Positions 18,031 to 28,977 of a stretch of 64,000 nucleotides of DNA are shown here, piece by piece. The position numbers were made by a program, and so were the translations under genes. The notes under the pieces are model-generated. The model made no database searches. It was not told the origin of the DNA and saw only the letters and a list, made by a program, of their open reading frames with translations. The stretch lies in contig JAQMWT010000495.1 in assembly GCA_029834535.1 (NCBI GenBank), positions 52,851 to 116,850 of the forward strand, read 5' to 3'. The DNA comes from Chrysophaeum taylorii (Eukaryota > Sar > Pelagophyceae > Pelagomonadales > Pelagomonadaceae). Numbering within the stretch: position 1 is the first letter of the stretch; every line of letters starts with the position of its first letter.

Positions 18031-20642
18031 ATTTTGTTGTCCGACTGACGACGACGATACCAAAAAAAAAAGGCATCGCGATAATATTATTGAAGTTTTC
18101 GGCAACACGGAAATAACGGAAAACGAGCCTTTTGACTTGTTTTATTTTGCCATGTTTCTAGAGAAATTATAAATAAACTACCTCTTCGGTACATCCACTA
18201 CAGTATGGCTTTGTAGTAGAAAAAAATGTGAATCACCACCCACCTAGAGATTCTGACGTTGCTACTACGATAGAAGATTTCAGGATTCGCGCGTACTAAG
18301 TGCTTGCGCTTCTCCGGAGGACTGCTGCGCCGTGCGCAGCGGTCGCCACTTCTCAATTTTGCCCTGACCACCGACACCTGCCGACAGGTCTGGTCCGACT
18401 GGCACATACTGAACGCTTTCGTTGCGCGCGACCGGTCGGTCGAAGAATCTCCGACTCGCTGAATTGCACCGACGCGGCGACTATTCCGACGCTGCGAACG
18501 CGGGATCTACCGGCGACGCTATAATAACGAAGACGGTGTCTGACGCTGCGCCTACGTTGTATTATTGCCGGGCGTGAGCTTGCCGTGGCCGACGGGCCGA
18601 ATTCCGTTTCCGACGGCCAAGAACGAGTTACGGATCAACGACGCGGCGAGAGCCCGCAGCCCTTCGCCCAAACGCTCGTGACTCTGCCGACTCCGGCGCC
18701 CGCGCCGCTGGCGCCAGCTCCGGCAGCCCCGGTCGTACAGGGCACCGACACCGGCCGAGCTCGAAGAAGCCCGTCGCCGACGCTGTCGTCGGGAGCAAGC
18801 GACGCGTCCAACGCTGCTGCCGAAGCCGCGTCCAACGCTGCCTCGCCAGAAGGGTCGAGTGAGTGGCCTGGAAGATGACCACGGCGAAAACCGCGAGGGC
18901 AGCGAGATGGACGCGGATTTGAGTTTGGGGGAGCTGCAGAAGCGGCTCCTTGACCTCGAAGCTCTGGTGAGCACGCTACGCGCGACCGTCAACCGCCCGC
19001 ACTACGCGCCCCGGACGAGAAATAAGACAGGATTATGTATTGCCCAGCAAGAGGAAATCCGTCGCGTACGGGCCGAGCTTGATGCTGTTCGACTTGCGTA
19101 CCAAAGCACCGATTCTGAAGAAGAAGATGATGATTATGCGGCGGAGCTGCTTCCCGGCGCCGTCTATTTATAGAGCCACTTACGGCTGCGAGCGATTAGC
19201 TTCCGCGAGGACGGCATCGGCGACGCGACCTCCTCGCTAAGTTCGAGACTCCCGGCGCACGAGCGTTCGGCGACGGCTTTGATGACGATGTTCCAGGACG
19301 AAGCGGCCAAAGTTTCTGTTTTCTACAAAGCTGAACGAGCGACGCGCCGTTCGACGACGCAATAACCGGCGGGCCCTAAACCCAAGTGGCCAGGGCGCCG
19401 AAGGACGCACCCAAAAAGCGGCGGCGGTGCTTCGAGAAGGCGACGGCGGATGCTGTTGCTGCCAAGAAGCGGAAGCAACAACAGACGTCGCGGTGGCGGC
19501 CTCGAAAAAAAATACTGCCGGGAGAGAAGGTCCGTCGGAGCAAGGAAGTGCTCGTCGAGTGGAATGAATGGATCTCGTCGCGGCAGCTCGATAGTCGTCG
19601 ACTCAGAGGGAAAGTGTCGTGCGACGAGGACGTCGAGCTGCACGTGCGTCGTGACGAGTCGCCGCTGACGCAGTTGGAGGAAAACACGAGCGCGCGACGC
19701 GTTCGCTGGCCCCGGTCCGCGAGAAGCTCTAGTTCGACCCGACCATCGTGTCGCCCGCGGGTGATGGACTCCGTCGACTACCTACTTCAAGGACAATCTC
19801 GAGCGGGCCCAGGCCATTCATCGAGTATCACTCCTCGAGCGAATTGGGTGGAGTGGACCCCAAGGAATGCCGGCGCCGACGCGCCTAGGGTCGAGGTAGT
19901 ATGTAACCGACAGCTCTAGAACTTTTTGGAAAAGCGCAAAGTCCAATAGGCTGTGCTCACTCAGGAGGCCGAGGCCAAGCGCCAGCGTGCGGAGGAGCGC
20001 TCCCAAAAGTGAGCTGCGAGGGACCAACTCTACGCGAATCTCCTGGCCGCTTGGCGACGACGATGCGAGGATGGCTGCGTCTGCGAGGCCCTTCCGATCG
20101 GCGTCGAGGCTTGCGATGCCAGCTGCTCCATCCTGTGCGACACTTATGCGACGACGACCTAAAGAAGAAGCGGCCCTGCAGAAAGAGAAACAAGTGGGTG
20201 GAGGAGCGGCCGTTGACTTTGATATGCTTATTGCTGATAATGACGACGACGGCGACGACGACGCGACGGCGGATGCCGACTAGGTCAACAAACAGCACCT
20301 GGACTTCCGCACTGCTCCTGTCGACGTCCTTACTCCCACCGAACCTCTCCCGACCTAGTGGCGCTTTTTTTTTTGCGTATAAATGGCCAACCCCGGACCG
20401 TCAAGCTTCACGGACCCGTCGAAACTCTTACACGCCAGAGCACCAACTGCCTCCGAAAGTGTGGGGAGACATCTTTGGTCGCGCCAGCGGCGGAGACATC
20501 TTTGGTCGCGCCAGCGGCCTCGCTCTGCCGGGGGCTGTTCGCCGCTAGGCCCCTCACAAAATGATAATTGTGTGGTAACCGGCCGCCCGTATAATGAATG
20601 TGCTATATTATAGCTGCGAAAAGAAAAAGAAGACGTCCCTAC
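18031..20642. pseudogene. 2.6 kb relic zone without an intact recognisable gene
   Basis: 18.59-18.88 kb can encode a Pro/Ala/Ser-rich stretch and 18.91-19.17 kb a coiled coil. 19.39-19.92 kb reads as a basic protein (KKRKQQQTSRWRPRKK), and 19.93-20.28 kb continues with stops and frame changes (AVLTQEAEAKRQRAEERSQK; DGCVCEALPIGVEACDASC). A 22-bp segment (GGAGACATCTTTGGTCGCGCCAGC) is tandemly doubled near 20.47-20.52 kb. The overall order (Pro-rich, coiled coil, basic, Cys-containing) hints at a dead gag-like or other mobile-element gene, but I recognise no family. Confidence 0.35.
18907..19173 (+). CDS. Small coiled-coil hypothetical protein (possible relic exon)
   Basis: 88 codons from ATG at 18907: MDADLSLGELQKRLLDLEAL then a second helix (EEIRRVRAELDAVRLAY) and an acidic tail. 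Heptad spacing is good and codon use is coding-like. A GTGAGT lies just upstream at 18859, so it might be one exon of a larger gene or part of the surrounding relic. Confidence 0.35.
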   Translation: MDADLSLGELQKRLLDLEALVSTLRATVNRPHYAPRTRNKTGLCIAQQEEIRRVRAELDAVRLAYQSTDSEEEDDDYAAELLPGAVYL

Positions 20643-21482
20643 TCACTCCTCGGGGGGTGGTGGCGGATTATGGAGGGAGACCGAGCAGGCCTTGGAGCGA
20701 CACTCGGAGAGACGCTTGAAATGGGAGGCCTTGGTTTTTTCGGGCCCATCGGTCGCCACAGGAAGGGAGTGTACGTAGTCGCGGAGCGCGCGGAGTTTGT
20801 GGATTAGGTCCTCGCGCTCGGCGAGGAGGTGGTCGTTCTGGCGGCGGGCGTCCGCGAGGGCGCGTCTGATCGCGTCGAGCTGAACGGCGTCGTCGTCGCG
20901 GCCCTTGCGCTCTTTCTCGAGTTGTCGTCGCTCGCGGTCGAGGTCCTTCGCGCGACGGTTGGCGACGCGCGTCCTCGCGTCGGCGACGCGCTCGGCGAGG
21001 GGAAGCGCGCGAAGGCGGGTGCGAAGGTCGGCATTTTCGGCCTCGAGGCGCGCCACGGTCGCCTCGAGGCCGCGGACAACGCGGGCCGAGGGGGTTCTCG
21101 GCGGCGACTCGCCGAGCTGCGTCTCGAGCTTTAGGTTGCGCTTTCGAAGGATCGCGCAGCGGCGTCGGAGGCCAGCGATTTCGCGCTCGTACTCTTCCAG
21201 GACCGAGGCGTGCGTGCTCTCGCGGCCGAGCTTGCGCGCCCTCGCCTTGGAGGCCGCGGCCTCGAGCCTCGCTGTTTCGAGTTCGACCTCGTAGGCCGCG
21301 CACCGCTCGAGCAGCTCGAGTTCGTTGGAGGTGTCCTCTCGCGGCACGAAAATCGGCTCGTCGCAGACTGAGCGGGAGTTTGCGAACGCCGAGGGCAGCG
21401 CCTCGTCCATCGCCACCTTGGCGAGGAGGCCCTGGATCTCCTGCTTGAGCGCGCGGACGTGCTGCCCCGGGGTCGCACTCAT
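20643..21482 (-). CDS. Coiled-coil protein of unknown function
   Basis: 279 aa, ATG start at 21482. Nearly the whole chain is heptad-like, Leu/Glu/Arg-rich helix (for example GLEATVARLEAENADLRTRL), broken by short Pro-containing linkers around residues 125-135 and ending in a Pro-Glu tail (PPPPPEE). No other domain, signal or membrane segment. Length and composition fit a cytoskeletal or centrosomal/ciliary structural protein, but this is inference. Its start codon lies 24 nt from that of the divergent gene at 21507. Confidence 0.8.
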   Translation of the reverse strand: MSATPGQHVRALKQEIQGLLAKVAMDEALPSAFANSRSVCDEPIFVPREDTSNELELLERCAAYEVELETARLEAAASKARARKLGRESTHASVLEEYEREIAGLRRRCAILRKRNLKLETQLGESPPRTPSARVVRGLEATVARLEAENADLRTRLRALPLAERVADARTRVANRRAKDLDRERRQLEKERKGRDDDAVQLDAIRRALADARRQNDHLLAEREDLIHKLRALRDYVHSLPVATDGPEKTKASHFKRLSECRSKACSVSLHNPPPPPEE

Positions 21483-21506
21483 CCGTGTTGCAACGGATCC
21501 GAAAAC
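21483..21506. promoter_or_regulatory. 24-nt divergent spacer between two start codons
   Basis: Start codons of the coiled-coil gene (minus) and the Cys-pair protein (plus) are only 24 nt apart, so the 5' UTRs and core promoters must overlap the neighbouring coding sequence or one start is further in. Confidence 0.5.
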
Positions 21507-22173
21507 ATGCTCCTCAAGAAATATGATGTCGACTACACTCGCTTCGACGGCGTCGTCGGGGACAGCGACGACGACGACGCCGAACGGCAGTTGCTGACCC
21601 CCTCGCTGCGCGCCAAGGTGGCGCAGCCGCCTCGTTTTTCTTCTTCTTCTTCTTCTTCAAAGCCCGACAATAACAAGGATCCCGACGAGTTGCTGCGCGA
21701 GCTCGAGTCGCACGTCGCGTCGCTGTCGCCGCGAGAAGCCGTGTCGGCGCTGCGTCGCGCGCGCGGCGAGTTCGAGGAGGTGGAATTCGACGACCTCGAT
21801 GCCGCGCGGCGTGACGTGCTGGATGCGCAGCGAGCCTTGAAGGCGGCGCGCGAGGACAGGCGACGCGACGAGCGACGCGACGAGCGCCGCCGCGCCGTCG
21901 AGAAGGCGCCCGAGGTGCGACGAGAGTCGGTTCCCGCGGTCGTCGCCGTCGACCACCACGCGTCCATCTGCTGTATGCTGGTCGAGATCGACGGGAAAGG
22001 AGGACCTCACGAGCTAGAGGCCGTAAGTCGCGACGCGGCCTATCTCGTCGTCGCCGGCAAAAAAATCCGGCTCCGGCTACCCGTCGTCGACCTCCTGCCC
22101 TCGAGTTGTTGTCGCCTCGCCGGCGAGACGACCGCCCGCTTCCGGTTCAAGTTTGCCCGGCTCAAGCCCGTCC

Positions 22174-22213
<40 letters not shown>

Positions 22214-23096
22214 TAATTTGGACCCGTCGCGACCGACCGCGCGGGTGACGCTCGCGAGCCACGCGTCCGAGCCCCCGCTCGACGGCGCGCGCGTCGCGTG
22301 CCGGCGCTGCGGCGCGGTCCTCGCGACGGCTGGACGCTGCCGGCGCGCGCCGTCCGACGCGTTTGGCATCTCGGCAGTCTCTCGAGCGCTCGCGACCGGC
22401 GCGGACCGCGATCGCAGGCTCGCCGACGAAGCGTTGCGCGCGACCGAGCCCACGCCCGGCGAACCCGTCGAGTGCGACCGCGCGCTACGTCTCGACCGCG
22501 GCGACGTTTCCGGCTTTCGCGTCGAGGATAAACCGGTGTTTCCCCACGGGTTCCTGCGCGCCGCGTCCAAGGACCGGAAAGCGCGCCCCGCCGCGTGCTC
22601 GCGCTGTGGCGCCGACCTCGGCCTCGCCTTCCACGCGGGACCCGTGTGTCTCTACAAGCACCGCATTTCGACTGGCGACGCTGTGTTCGAACGACGCCAC
22701 TCGGCGAGTTCCTTCGTCGCCCGGATCGTCGACGACGAGATCGTCGACGCGGGACGCTCCTTGACGCTGCGCGCCGTCGATGGCGAGGCCCTCGACCTCC
22801 GCGTCCTCGCCAACGACGGTCACGTCTTCGATAGCGCGATCGAGGCCCGCTACGGCGCCGCCGCCGCCGCCGCCGAATTCGGAGATCGCCGCGTGCCCCT
22901 CCGGCCCGCGCTCAAGCTCCTCTATTTCGTCGGACGCCCGAAGGATCGACCGCTCCGCGCGCCCACCATCCACCTCTACCCAACCGACCTCGCGGCATTT
23001 CGCTCCGATCTTCTCGAGTCGACGCCGCGGCGATGGGATTTTCAGGCCCCCGCGGGCTGGCGCGTCGGATCCGTCCTCCTACGTTTCTTTTCCTGA
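21507..23096 (+). CDS. Protein with paired CxxC modules, possibly UBE3D/HECT_2-like
   Basis: 529 aa from ATG 21507 (the frame is open 16 codons upstream inside the neighbour's start). N-terminus: acidic segment, poly-Ser, Arg/Glu-rich helix. About residues 130-240: a beta-rich domain containing IRLRLPVVDLLP, interrupted by an Asp run from a GAC repeat. Then two zinc-ribbon-like pairs, CRRCGAVL (about 267) and CSRCGADLG (about 373), the second followed by VCLYKHRIS. The pairing of Cys motifs with a KHRIS-type segment recalls E3 ligase E3D (HECT_2 family), which binds E2 enzymes, but I am not certain. No signal peptide. Single exon. Confidence 0.72.
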
Positions 23097-23544
23097 GTTG
23101 CTGTTGTTGTTACGCGCGGCGTCTAAACTGACTCGACGACGAACGAGGCAGATTATTATGGCACTATTTATATTGGACTACTAGGATCGATTCTCGCTCC
23201 CGAATGCGGCGAGCGAGCGAGCCGGGGGTGGCATGGAAGTTCGTCGTCGTCGTCGTCGTCTTCGTATGGGCAATGCGTTCTTCTTCGACTGATGATGCTG
23301 GTCGCGACGCGCGACTGGCCGCCGCATGACTCTCAGTCCATAATACCGACCGAGTACACCCCGAGAGAAACAAACAGAACACAAAAGAATCCACGAGCCG
23401 CGCAATGATGCAGCCCTGGACCACTACTAACTCATGTCGAAGCTGAGGCAAAGCTCGTTTTTCTCGGAGCGCGCAACCACGATGGCCCTGCGCGCGCGAC
23501 GACAAACGAGTGCAGTCAGAGCTCTGTCTTCCCGATGGAACGAC
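23097..23544. other. Convergent intergenic region
   Basis: Between the stops of two convergent genes; holds (GTC)n at about 23238-23262 and both 3' UTRs. The minus strand is open for 113 codons but with composition unlike neighbouring genes. Confidence 0.6.
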
Positions 23545-26500
23545 CTACCGTAAAATGCAATCAACACACTCGTCCGTGAACGCCTCGAACGGCGGCTTGC
23601 CCTCCTTACGCGCGTTTTCGTACGACAAACGCGCCTCGACGCTCAACACCATGAGGACGAATGCCTCGCGCACCTCGCGGGCAAACGCGAGGCCGCTCGA
23701 CGCACACGCCTGTTAACAAACAAACAACGAACGAACGAGACTAGCCGGACCATATCGAATAATGCATGTCACTCACCGCTGACACGAAGAGCCGAATCTC
23801 TCGAGGATGGCAACGCACGTTGAGCATCAGGAGGTGACGACCCTCGGGTCCCGTGACCTGCCTCGTCCGACGGAGCCTGAGCGGCCAAGACGAAGGCGGT
23901 CCGGGCTCGGACAACTCTTGCTGAGTTTTCTCTTCATGATGCCCGCAAAAATGCTCTTCTTTGCCGTCTTCGGGGTCCTTCGTCGCGACCTTTTCGTCGT
24001 CGTCGTCGTCCTCGCGTTTTTGTTGCTTCTCTTGCCCCGATTCGTCGCGTTGGCTTTGTCGTTGTTGGTCTTGGTCTCGTGGTTGCTTTTGCCTCTCGTG
24101 CAACTCGTTTGTGTTTCTCGGGGGCGGACGCGGTCGTCGCGCATCGCCGATCACCCGTTGCAGTTCGTTGTTGTTCTGACGATACGCGACGCCCTTGCGT
24201 TCGGGTCGGTGTTTGGTGGATCGGGCCGTCCTCGGCGATGCCGCTGCCGACGACTGCACCGTCGTGTCGTCTGACAAGAGCTTTTGGATGGCGCCAACCG
24301 GAATGCACCCGGCAGCATCAAGTTCGAGATGTCCGAGGAGTTTTTCGAGCTCGCGGTCGCTCAAGTCTTCCTGCGATGTCTTGAGGTCCTCGCGGATGAC
24401 GCGAACAACATCGCTTCGCGTAAGCACCCCGTCGGATCTGCTGGCCGCGTTACTCAACGCGGCGAACGAAGCTTGAAGGTGCGGCGATGTGCCATAACAC
24501 CACGAGACGGCGGCCTTCAAGCTATCGTCGTCCGGAGCGCGCTTGATCTTGCGAGGCTTGTATGACGACGGCGCCAGGAGCATGCTAGGCGGCGCCGCGT
24601 ACGGTGCCGTAACGGCCGCGATGCGTCGCGGAGTCGAGAGTGGTCCTCCAGCTGGCCGATGTCGCTGCTCTTTTGCAACTTCGAGCGCGGCGGCGCACTT
24701 TGTCGTCGTCGTCGTCGTCGTCGTCTCTTGCGTCGTTTTGTCAGGAGACGGAAGCTGCGTCGGCTCCGAATTGGTTTCCGAGACGTCCAGATCGTCTTCT
24801 GACATCGCGGCGAGGGTCGCGTTGAGGGCATCGACCTTCTTCCTCCCGTTGGTACTGAAAACCACGGAATTGTAGCTGCCCTTGGTGACAAACTCAATCA
24901 ACGTCTTCAGCCGAAGTAACTTGCTGCCGTCGTCGGCCAGAAGCGCGAAGACGACGTCCGCTTCGGCGTCCGTGACAGCCCGCGGCGATAGCTTCCCGTC
25001 TCTGCGGACGAGCCGCCTGAAGGCCTCCGAAGATATTGTGCCGTGTCCGTCGGCCTTTCTGCGAAAAAAATTCGCGACCGCGCCCCCGAACGTCGCTCTC
25101 TTTAGGGCGACCTGAATCTTCTCGGCGGCATTCGTCGTGATCTGCGACATCGACTCGATGGTACTCATACTGCACCGTCGCATCTCGCTCGACGTGCGAT
25201 TGACGGTCGACGAGATAAGCTTGGAGCTGTAGTCGGCGGCGAAACGAGACTGCGCGTTTTTGGCGGCGTTGTCGCACATGTTTGCGACGACGTCGCTCGC
25301 CTTGTGCGTCAACATCGGGACAAACGAAGTCCGCCGTTTTCCCCCTTTCAATGTGGAGGAGGAGGAGGACGACGCATTTTCTCCCGGCTTTGTTTGCTGC
25401 TGCTGCTGCTGCGGAATCAAGTCGTAGCACCGGAGGATCGCTTTGAGGTTGGTTTGACGGGTCTCCGTCTCGGGGGGTGCCACCTCGAGGTACGGCGAGG
25501 ACGATGTTCGGCGGCTTTGGTTCGAGGATCGTCGGCTCTGGAAGCTTTGGACGTCGGGCGCCGAAGCGTCGGCCACCAGCTCGCTGCGGCTGATACCCAG
25601 CCACCTTGCTGCGGCGTCGACCGAAAGCTGCGTGGTGTAGGTCACAGCATCGTCGGGCACGTAGAATTCGACGTCCCAGAGATCGGGCAAGACGCGCGGC
25701 TGCTTTATCGACGCGACGACATACTTTCCGCGGCACTTGAGCGCCTCGCGAATCAAAACGCAGGGCTCGTTGTTGATGCTGGTGCTGTGGTTGCTGTGAA
25801 AACTGTCGAGTCTGGGATAGGTCTGACTGGATATCGAGAGCAGTCGCGACGACCGCGTCTTGATCGGAGTGAACACCTCGTTGTGCGGCGGCGGCGGCGA
25901 ACGCGGTTGCGGCGGCGTCGGGCGCTCGGCGGTTGTTGGTGGCTTGGCGGGAGAGTCAGCAGCTCGAGCGGAGATCGAGCCCAGGGTCACCCCGCTCAAG
26001 ACCGAGGCGTGGTCGGTGGCGTGGTGGGGGGAGCGCGCGGTCTGGATGCTCGTCGACGACGACAACGCGCGCTCTTTGACCGTCGAAGAAGAAGAAGACC
26101 CCATCGCTCGCGGCGGCAACGCGAGCCTCGGCAGGAAGTGCGGGTGGAAGTGGGTCGGTTTGAGATTTTCCCTCGAGTAGTCGGACTTGGAGGCGCGCAG
26201 GCGCTTGATGATCGCCTTGTTTTCCTCCTGGATCTGGAGATCCCTCGCTTTGCGAACGCGATAGTTGAGCGTCGGCTTGTGGACCGCCGCCGCCGCCGAG
26301 TTCTGTACGTACGGCGACAGCTTGGATGCTGCGTCGCCGCCGTTCATGATGCGCTGCATTCTCGCGACGAGGATGCTGTTATCGCGCTCGATGTCCTGGT
26401 ACTTCTCCTCGTCAATCTTTTCGCGCTTCCAGTTCCGTCGCACGTGCGGCAACAACATGGAGTTTGGCACCTTGGTGTCAATCGTGGACGATGCCTTCTG

Positions 26501-26638
26501 CAACTTGTGCTTGTGGATGGCCATAGCACGTTGCTTCTCGACGCCCTTGATGCTCGCTAGCGACGCCATCTCGGACAAGGACCCGGCCACCCAAAGCTGC
26601 TTCGGATACTTCACAGGATACGTGCCTTCATCTATCAT
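23545..26638 (-). CDS. CFAP97-domain protein with EF-hand-like regions, two exons
   Basis: Exon 1 is 26638-23777 (954 codons); a 67-nt intron (GTGAGT to AACAG, 23776-23710) and a 54-codon terminal exon 23709-23545 follow, giving 1008 aa. Without the splice the product would end in an unrelated tail. Residues about 40-150 match the CFAP97/Hemingway domain: VPNSMLLPHV, EKYQDIERDNSILVARMQRIM, LNYRVRKARDLQIQEEN. CFAP97 proteins localise to axonemes and affect cilium maintenance. The long middle is disordered and Ser/Pro-rich with Gln and Ser runs from microsatellites. Around residues 540-640 and 780-860 there are EF-hand-like helix pairs (ADGHGTISSEAFRRLV; DGVLTRSDVVRVI) whose Ca ligands are incomplete. 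The final exon ends EAFTDECVDCILR. The minus frame stays open upstream of Met1 but overlaps the LRR gene there. Confidence 0.85.
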
Positions 26639-26669
26639 GACGCTTACCCCCAATTTTTTTTTTGTCACT
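26639..26669. promoter_or_regulatory. 31-nt divergent spacer between CFAP97 and LRR start codons
   Basis: Includes a T-rich run (CAATTTTTTTTTTGTC). The distance is too short for separate promoters, so a shared bidirectional core promoter or overlapping 5' ends are likely. Confidence 0.5.
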
Positions 26670-27851
26670 ATGGCCTCCGAGGTTCGGAGCCTCGTCGAGG
26701 CGTGCCTGCGCGTCATAACGTCGGCGCCCCAGTGCTTGGTGCGCGAAGAGGAGGAGCTCGGCGATGATGTCTCATCGTACGCGAGCCAGACGCTCCGGTG
26801 GTGGCCCGAGGCCCAAGCCATCAGGTGCGCGCCGTGCATCGACGCGGTTTGCGGCGGAGCGTGGCGCGATCCCTGGGGCGCCGTGCGCGTCGCGTGCGTG
26901 GGGGCAGCCACACACGGCGAAGCGCGGCCGCAAGTCGCGTGCGCCCTCGGCGGGTGCGGTCGCCTCGTCGACGGCGCGCTCCCGACTGATTTTTGGGACG
27001 GTCTCAAGTGCGACGCTCTCTCGCTCGCGGGATCGCGCGCGGGACCTGCCATCGTGCGCTCCCTCGCCACCGCGCAGCGCCACCACACGACCCTCGTGGC
27101 CCTCGATCTCGGGGGCTGTCTTTTGGTTGACGACGACGCGGTCGCCGACGTCGTCGTCGCCTGCGAGATGCTCGAGAGGCTCGGGCTGAGGGATTGCCGC
27201 AAGCTCACCAACGCCACGCTCTCCACGGCCGCCCGGATGCCGAGGCTCCTCGACATTGACGTCGGGGGCGATTTCAACATCACGCCGACCGGCGTGAGGA
27301 CAGCTTTCCTCGCGCCAAAGCTCGGCCTCAAAAGCGGCAAACGCAAGCGCGATTCTGTAGCCGCCGCCGCCGCCGCCGCCGAAACCCTCGTCGGGGTCGG
27401 CGTTTCGGGGCTCGGCGTCGACGACCCCCTCCTCCTGGACGCCCTCGTCCACGCGACCCACCTCCGCCGCCTCGGCCTCGGCTACGGCCGCTTTTCTGCG
27501 GCCGCGTTCATCTCTGCCGTCGGCTCCTGGACCCACCTCTTTGACCTCCGCGTCCAGTGGACCACCAGCTTTGACGACGCTTGCCTGGACGCCCTCGCGG
27601 CCTCCTGCCTCCATCTCCGAGCGCTCGACGCGGTCGGCACGCCTGTTTCCGTTGACGCGCTGCGACGTCTCCTCCGACGCCGCGCCCCGCCCCCCGAAAA
27701 AATGCCCGTCGACGACGACTTCTTACCTGTGGACGCCGGACCGAAGTCTCTCGAGTGGCTCAGCTGCCGCTACACGACGGGCCCCAAGCCCCTCCTCCAA
27801 AAACTCGTCGCTTCCTACGAAACCTCGACGGTTGCCATCGCTCTAAAGTAG
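26670..27851 (+). CDS. Leucine-rich-repeat protein (AMN1/F-box-LRR-like)
   Basis: 393 aa from ATG 26670, no intron seen. From about residue 140 onward there are irregular Cys-containing LRRs of the FBXL/AMN1 type: TLVALDLGGCLLVDDDAV, MLERLGLRDCRKLTNATL, HLRRLGLGYGRF, HLRALDAVGTPVS. The N-terminal 130 residues contain several Cys and Trp (CAPCIDAVCGGAW) but no clear F-box. A poly-Ala run comes from a GCC repeat. Family role: substrate recognition in SCF ubiquitin ligases or cell-cycle exit antagonism. Without an F-box the function stays open. Divergent from CFAP97. Confidence 0.82.
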   Translation: MASEVRSLVEACLRVITSAPQCLVREEEELGDDVSSYASQTLRWWPEAQAIRCAPCIDAVCGGAWRDPWGAVRVACVGAATHGEARPQVACALGGCGRLVDGALPTDFWDGLKCDALSLAGSRAGPAIVRSLATAQRHHTTLVALDLGGCLLVDDDAVADVVVACEMLERLGLRDCRKLTNATLSTAARMPRLLDIDVGGDFNITPTGVRTAFLAPKLGLKSGKRKRDSVAAAAAAAETLVGVGVSGLGVDDPLLLDALVHATHLRRLGLGYGRFSAAAFISAVGSWTHLFDLRVQWTTSFDDACLDALAASCLHLRALDAVGTPVSVDALRRLLRRRAPPPEKMPVDDDFLPVDAGPKSLEWLSCRYTTGPKPLLQKLVASYETSTVAIALK

Positions 27852-28122
27852 CACGAGAGGAGCCCTACTGGATGTCTTTAAATGTCGACTGCTAAGAGAA
27901 GGGGGGTGTGTGTGGGGTCGGGAGCATGAGGGATGTGGGTGGGTTTGTGGGGTAGGAGGGATGTGCCTGACGCGGGCGGAGACATAAATAAGTACGCGGG
28001 ACCTAGATAGATGCCCTGGATGTCCCGAACACGCGCTTCTCGAACAAATACTCTTATTACTCCTGCGCTCGCTCGTTGTTTGCTCGATATTAGTAACCCT
28101 TGTTGTATTCTAGCAATATATA

Positions 28123-28566
28123 ATGTGGCGCCGAGGGATCCGTGTGCTGACGAGGCCAACGAGTCGGCGGCTCTGCGCGCCGCCCTCTCCCAAGATCGAG
28201 GCGCTGTGCAACGACGTGTGCGCGTTGAACGTGATCGAGCTCTCGCAGTTTCTCGAGCTCTTCAAGGACCGCGTCGGCCTAAAGGACTCGGACTTGATGG
28301 CCGCGGCGCCCGTCGCCGTCGCCGCCCCCGCGGCCGTGGCCCCCGTCGAAGAGGCCCCCGCGGTGGTCGAGGAGAAGGAATTCTTCAATCTAAAACTGAC
28401 GGGGTTCGATGCCAAGGCCAAGATCAAGATCATCAAGGAGGTCCGCGCCATCACCGGCCTCGGCCTCAAGGAAGCCAAGGAGGTCGTCGAGGGCGCGCCA
28501 TCAGTTTTGAAGACGGATATCAAGAAGGAAGAAGCCGAGGAACTCGTCAGGAAACTCACCGAGTAA
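28123..28566 (+). CDS. MRPL12: Mitochondrial ribosomal protein bL12 (L7/L12)
   Basis: 147 aa. A basic presequence (MWRRGIRVLTRPTSRRLC) is typical of mitochondrial import. Then comes the L12 N-terminal dimerisation helix region (LNVIELSQFLELFKDRV), an Ala/Pro/Val hinge, and the globular CTD from about residue 83: FNLKLTGFDAKAKIKIIKEV, ITGLGLKEAKEVVEG and LKTDIKKEEAEEL. The CTD recruits translation factor GTPases to the ribosome stalk. All conserved CTD residues are present. The ATG at 28123 directly follows TATATA. No plastid-type bipartite leader is seen, so the mitochondrial assignment is favoured. Confidence 0.93.
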   Translation: MWRRGIRVLTRPTSRRLCAPPSPKIEALCNDVCALNVIELSQFLELFKDRVGLKDSDLMAAAPVAVAAPAAVAPVEEAPAVVEEKEFFNLKLTGFDAKAKIKIIKEVRAITGLGLKEAKEVVEGAPSVLKTDIKKEEAEELVRKLTE

Positions 28567-28977
28567 GTTTGTTTGTTTGTTCGTTCTCCTGTGTGGTCTG
28601 TATCGCTCGCGTCACACTCCGCCGCGCAGACTCGGTGGAACGGCCGAGCTCGAGTAGGCGTTGTCGTCGACTCACTTCCGGTGTGGTCGTTCAGTGCGCT
28701 TTTTTTCTATATATGGTCGCGCGGTGGGGAACACCGTCCCGTTGCGCGGGTCCGAATCGTGATAGTTAGAAGAGAAGCCTCTCGAACGGACTCCATTTCA
28801 ATATTGCTACGACTTTTATATTACAAGAAGCCGGCACATTCATGATGATGATGATGATGGTAATGGGGAGATGTGTTGACGGTAGCGTGCGTGTTCACAA
28901 TCGTCGAGAGAAAACGGTAATAGTAGTAATTGGAGACGCCCCAGCCGGGCAGCTTGTTCTGCCGCTGGTTGCTCGAA
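28567..28977. other. Intergenic, with (ATG)n/(CAT)n run
   Basis: Contains a (GTTT)n stretch after the bL12 stop and a CATGATGATG repeat at about 28842-28860. The codon-rich run of ATGs is a microsatellite, not a start. No gene supported. Confidence 0.6.

Noticed and set aside
23164-23505. 113-codon minus-strand frame between convergent genes
   Set aside because: Contains a Thr run from a GTC repeat, no domain, and lies where 3' UTRs are expected.
26639-27346. 236-codon upstream extension of the CFAP97 frame
   Set aside because: It overlaps the LRR gene on the other strand, is Arg/Ser/Pro-rich, and lacks CFAP97 similarity.
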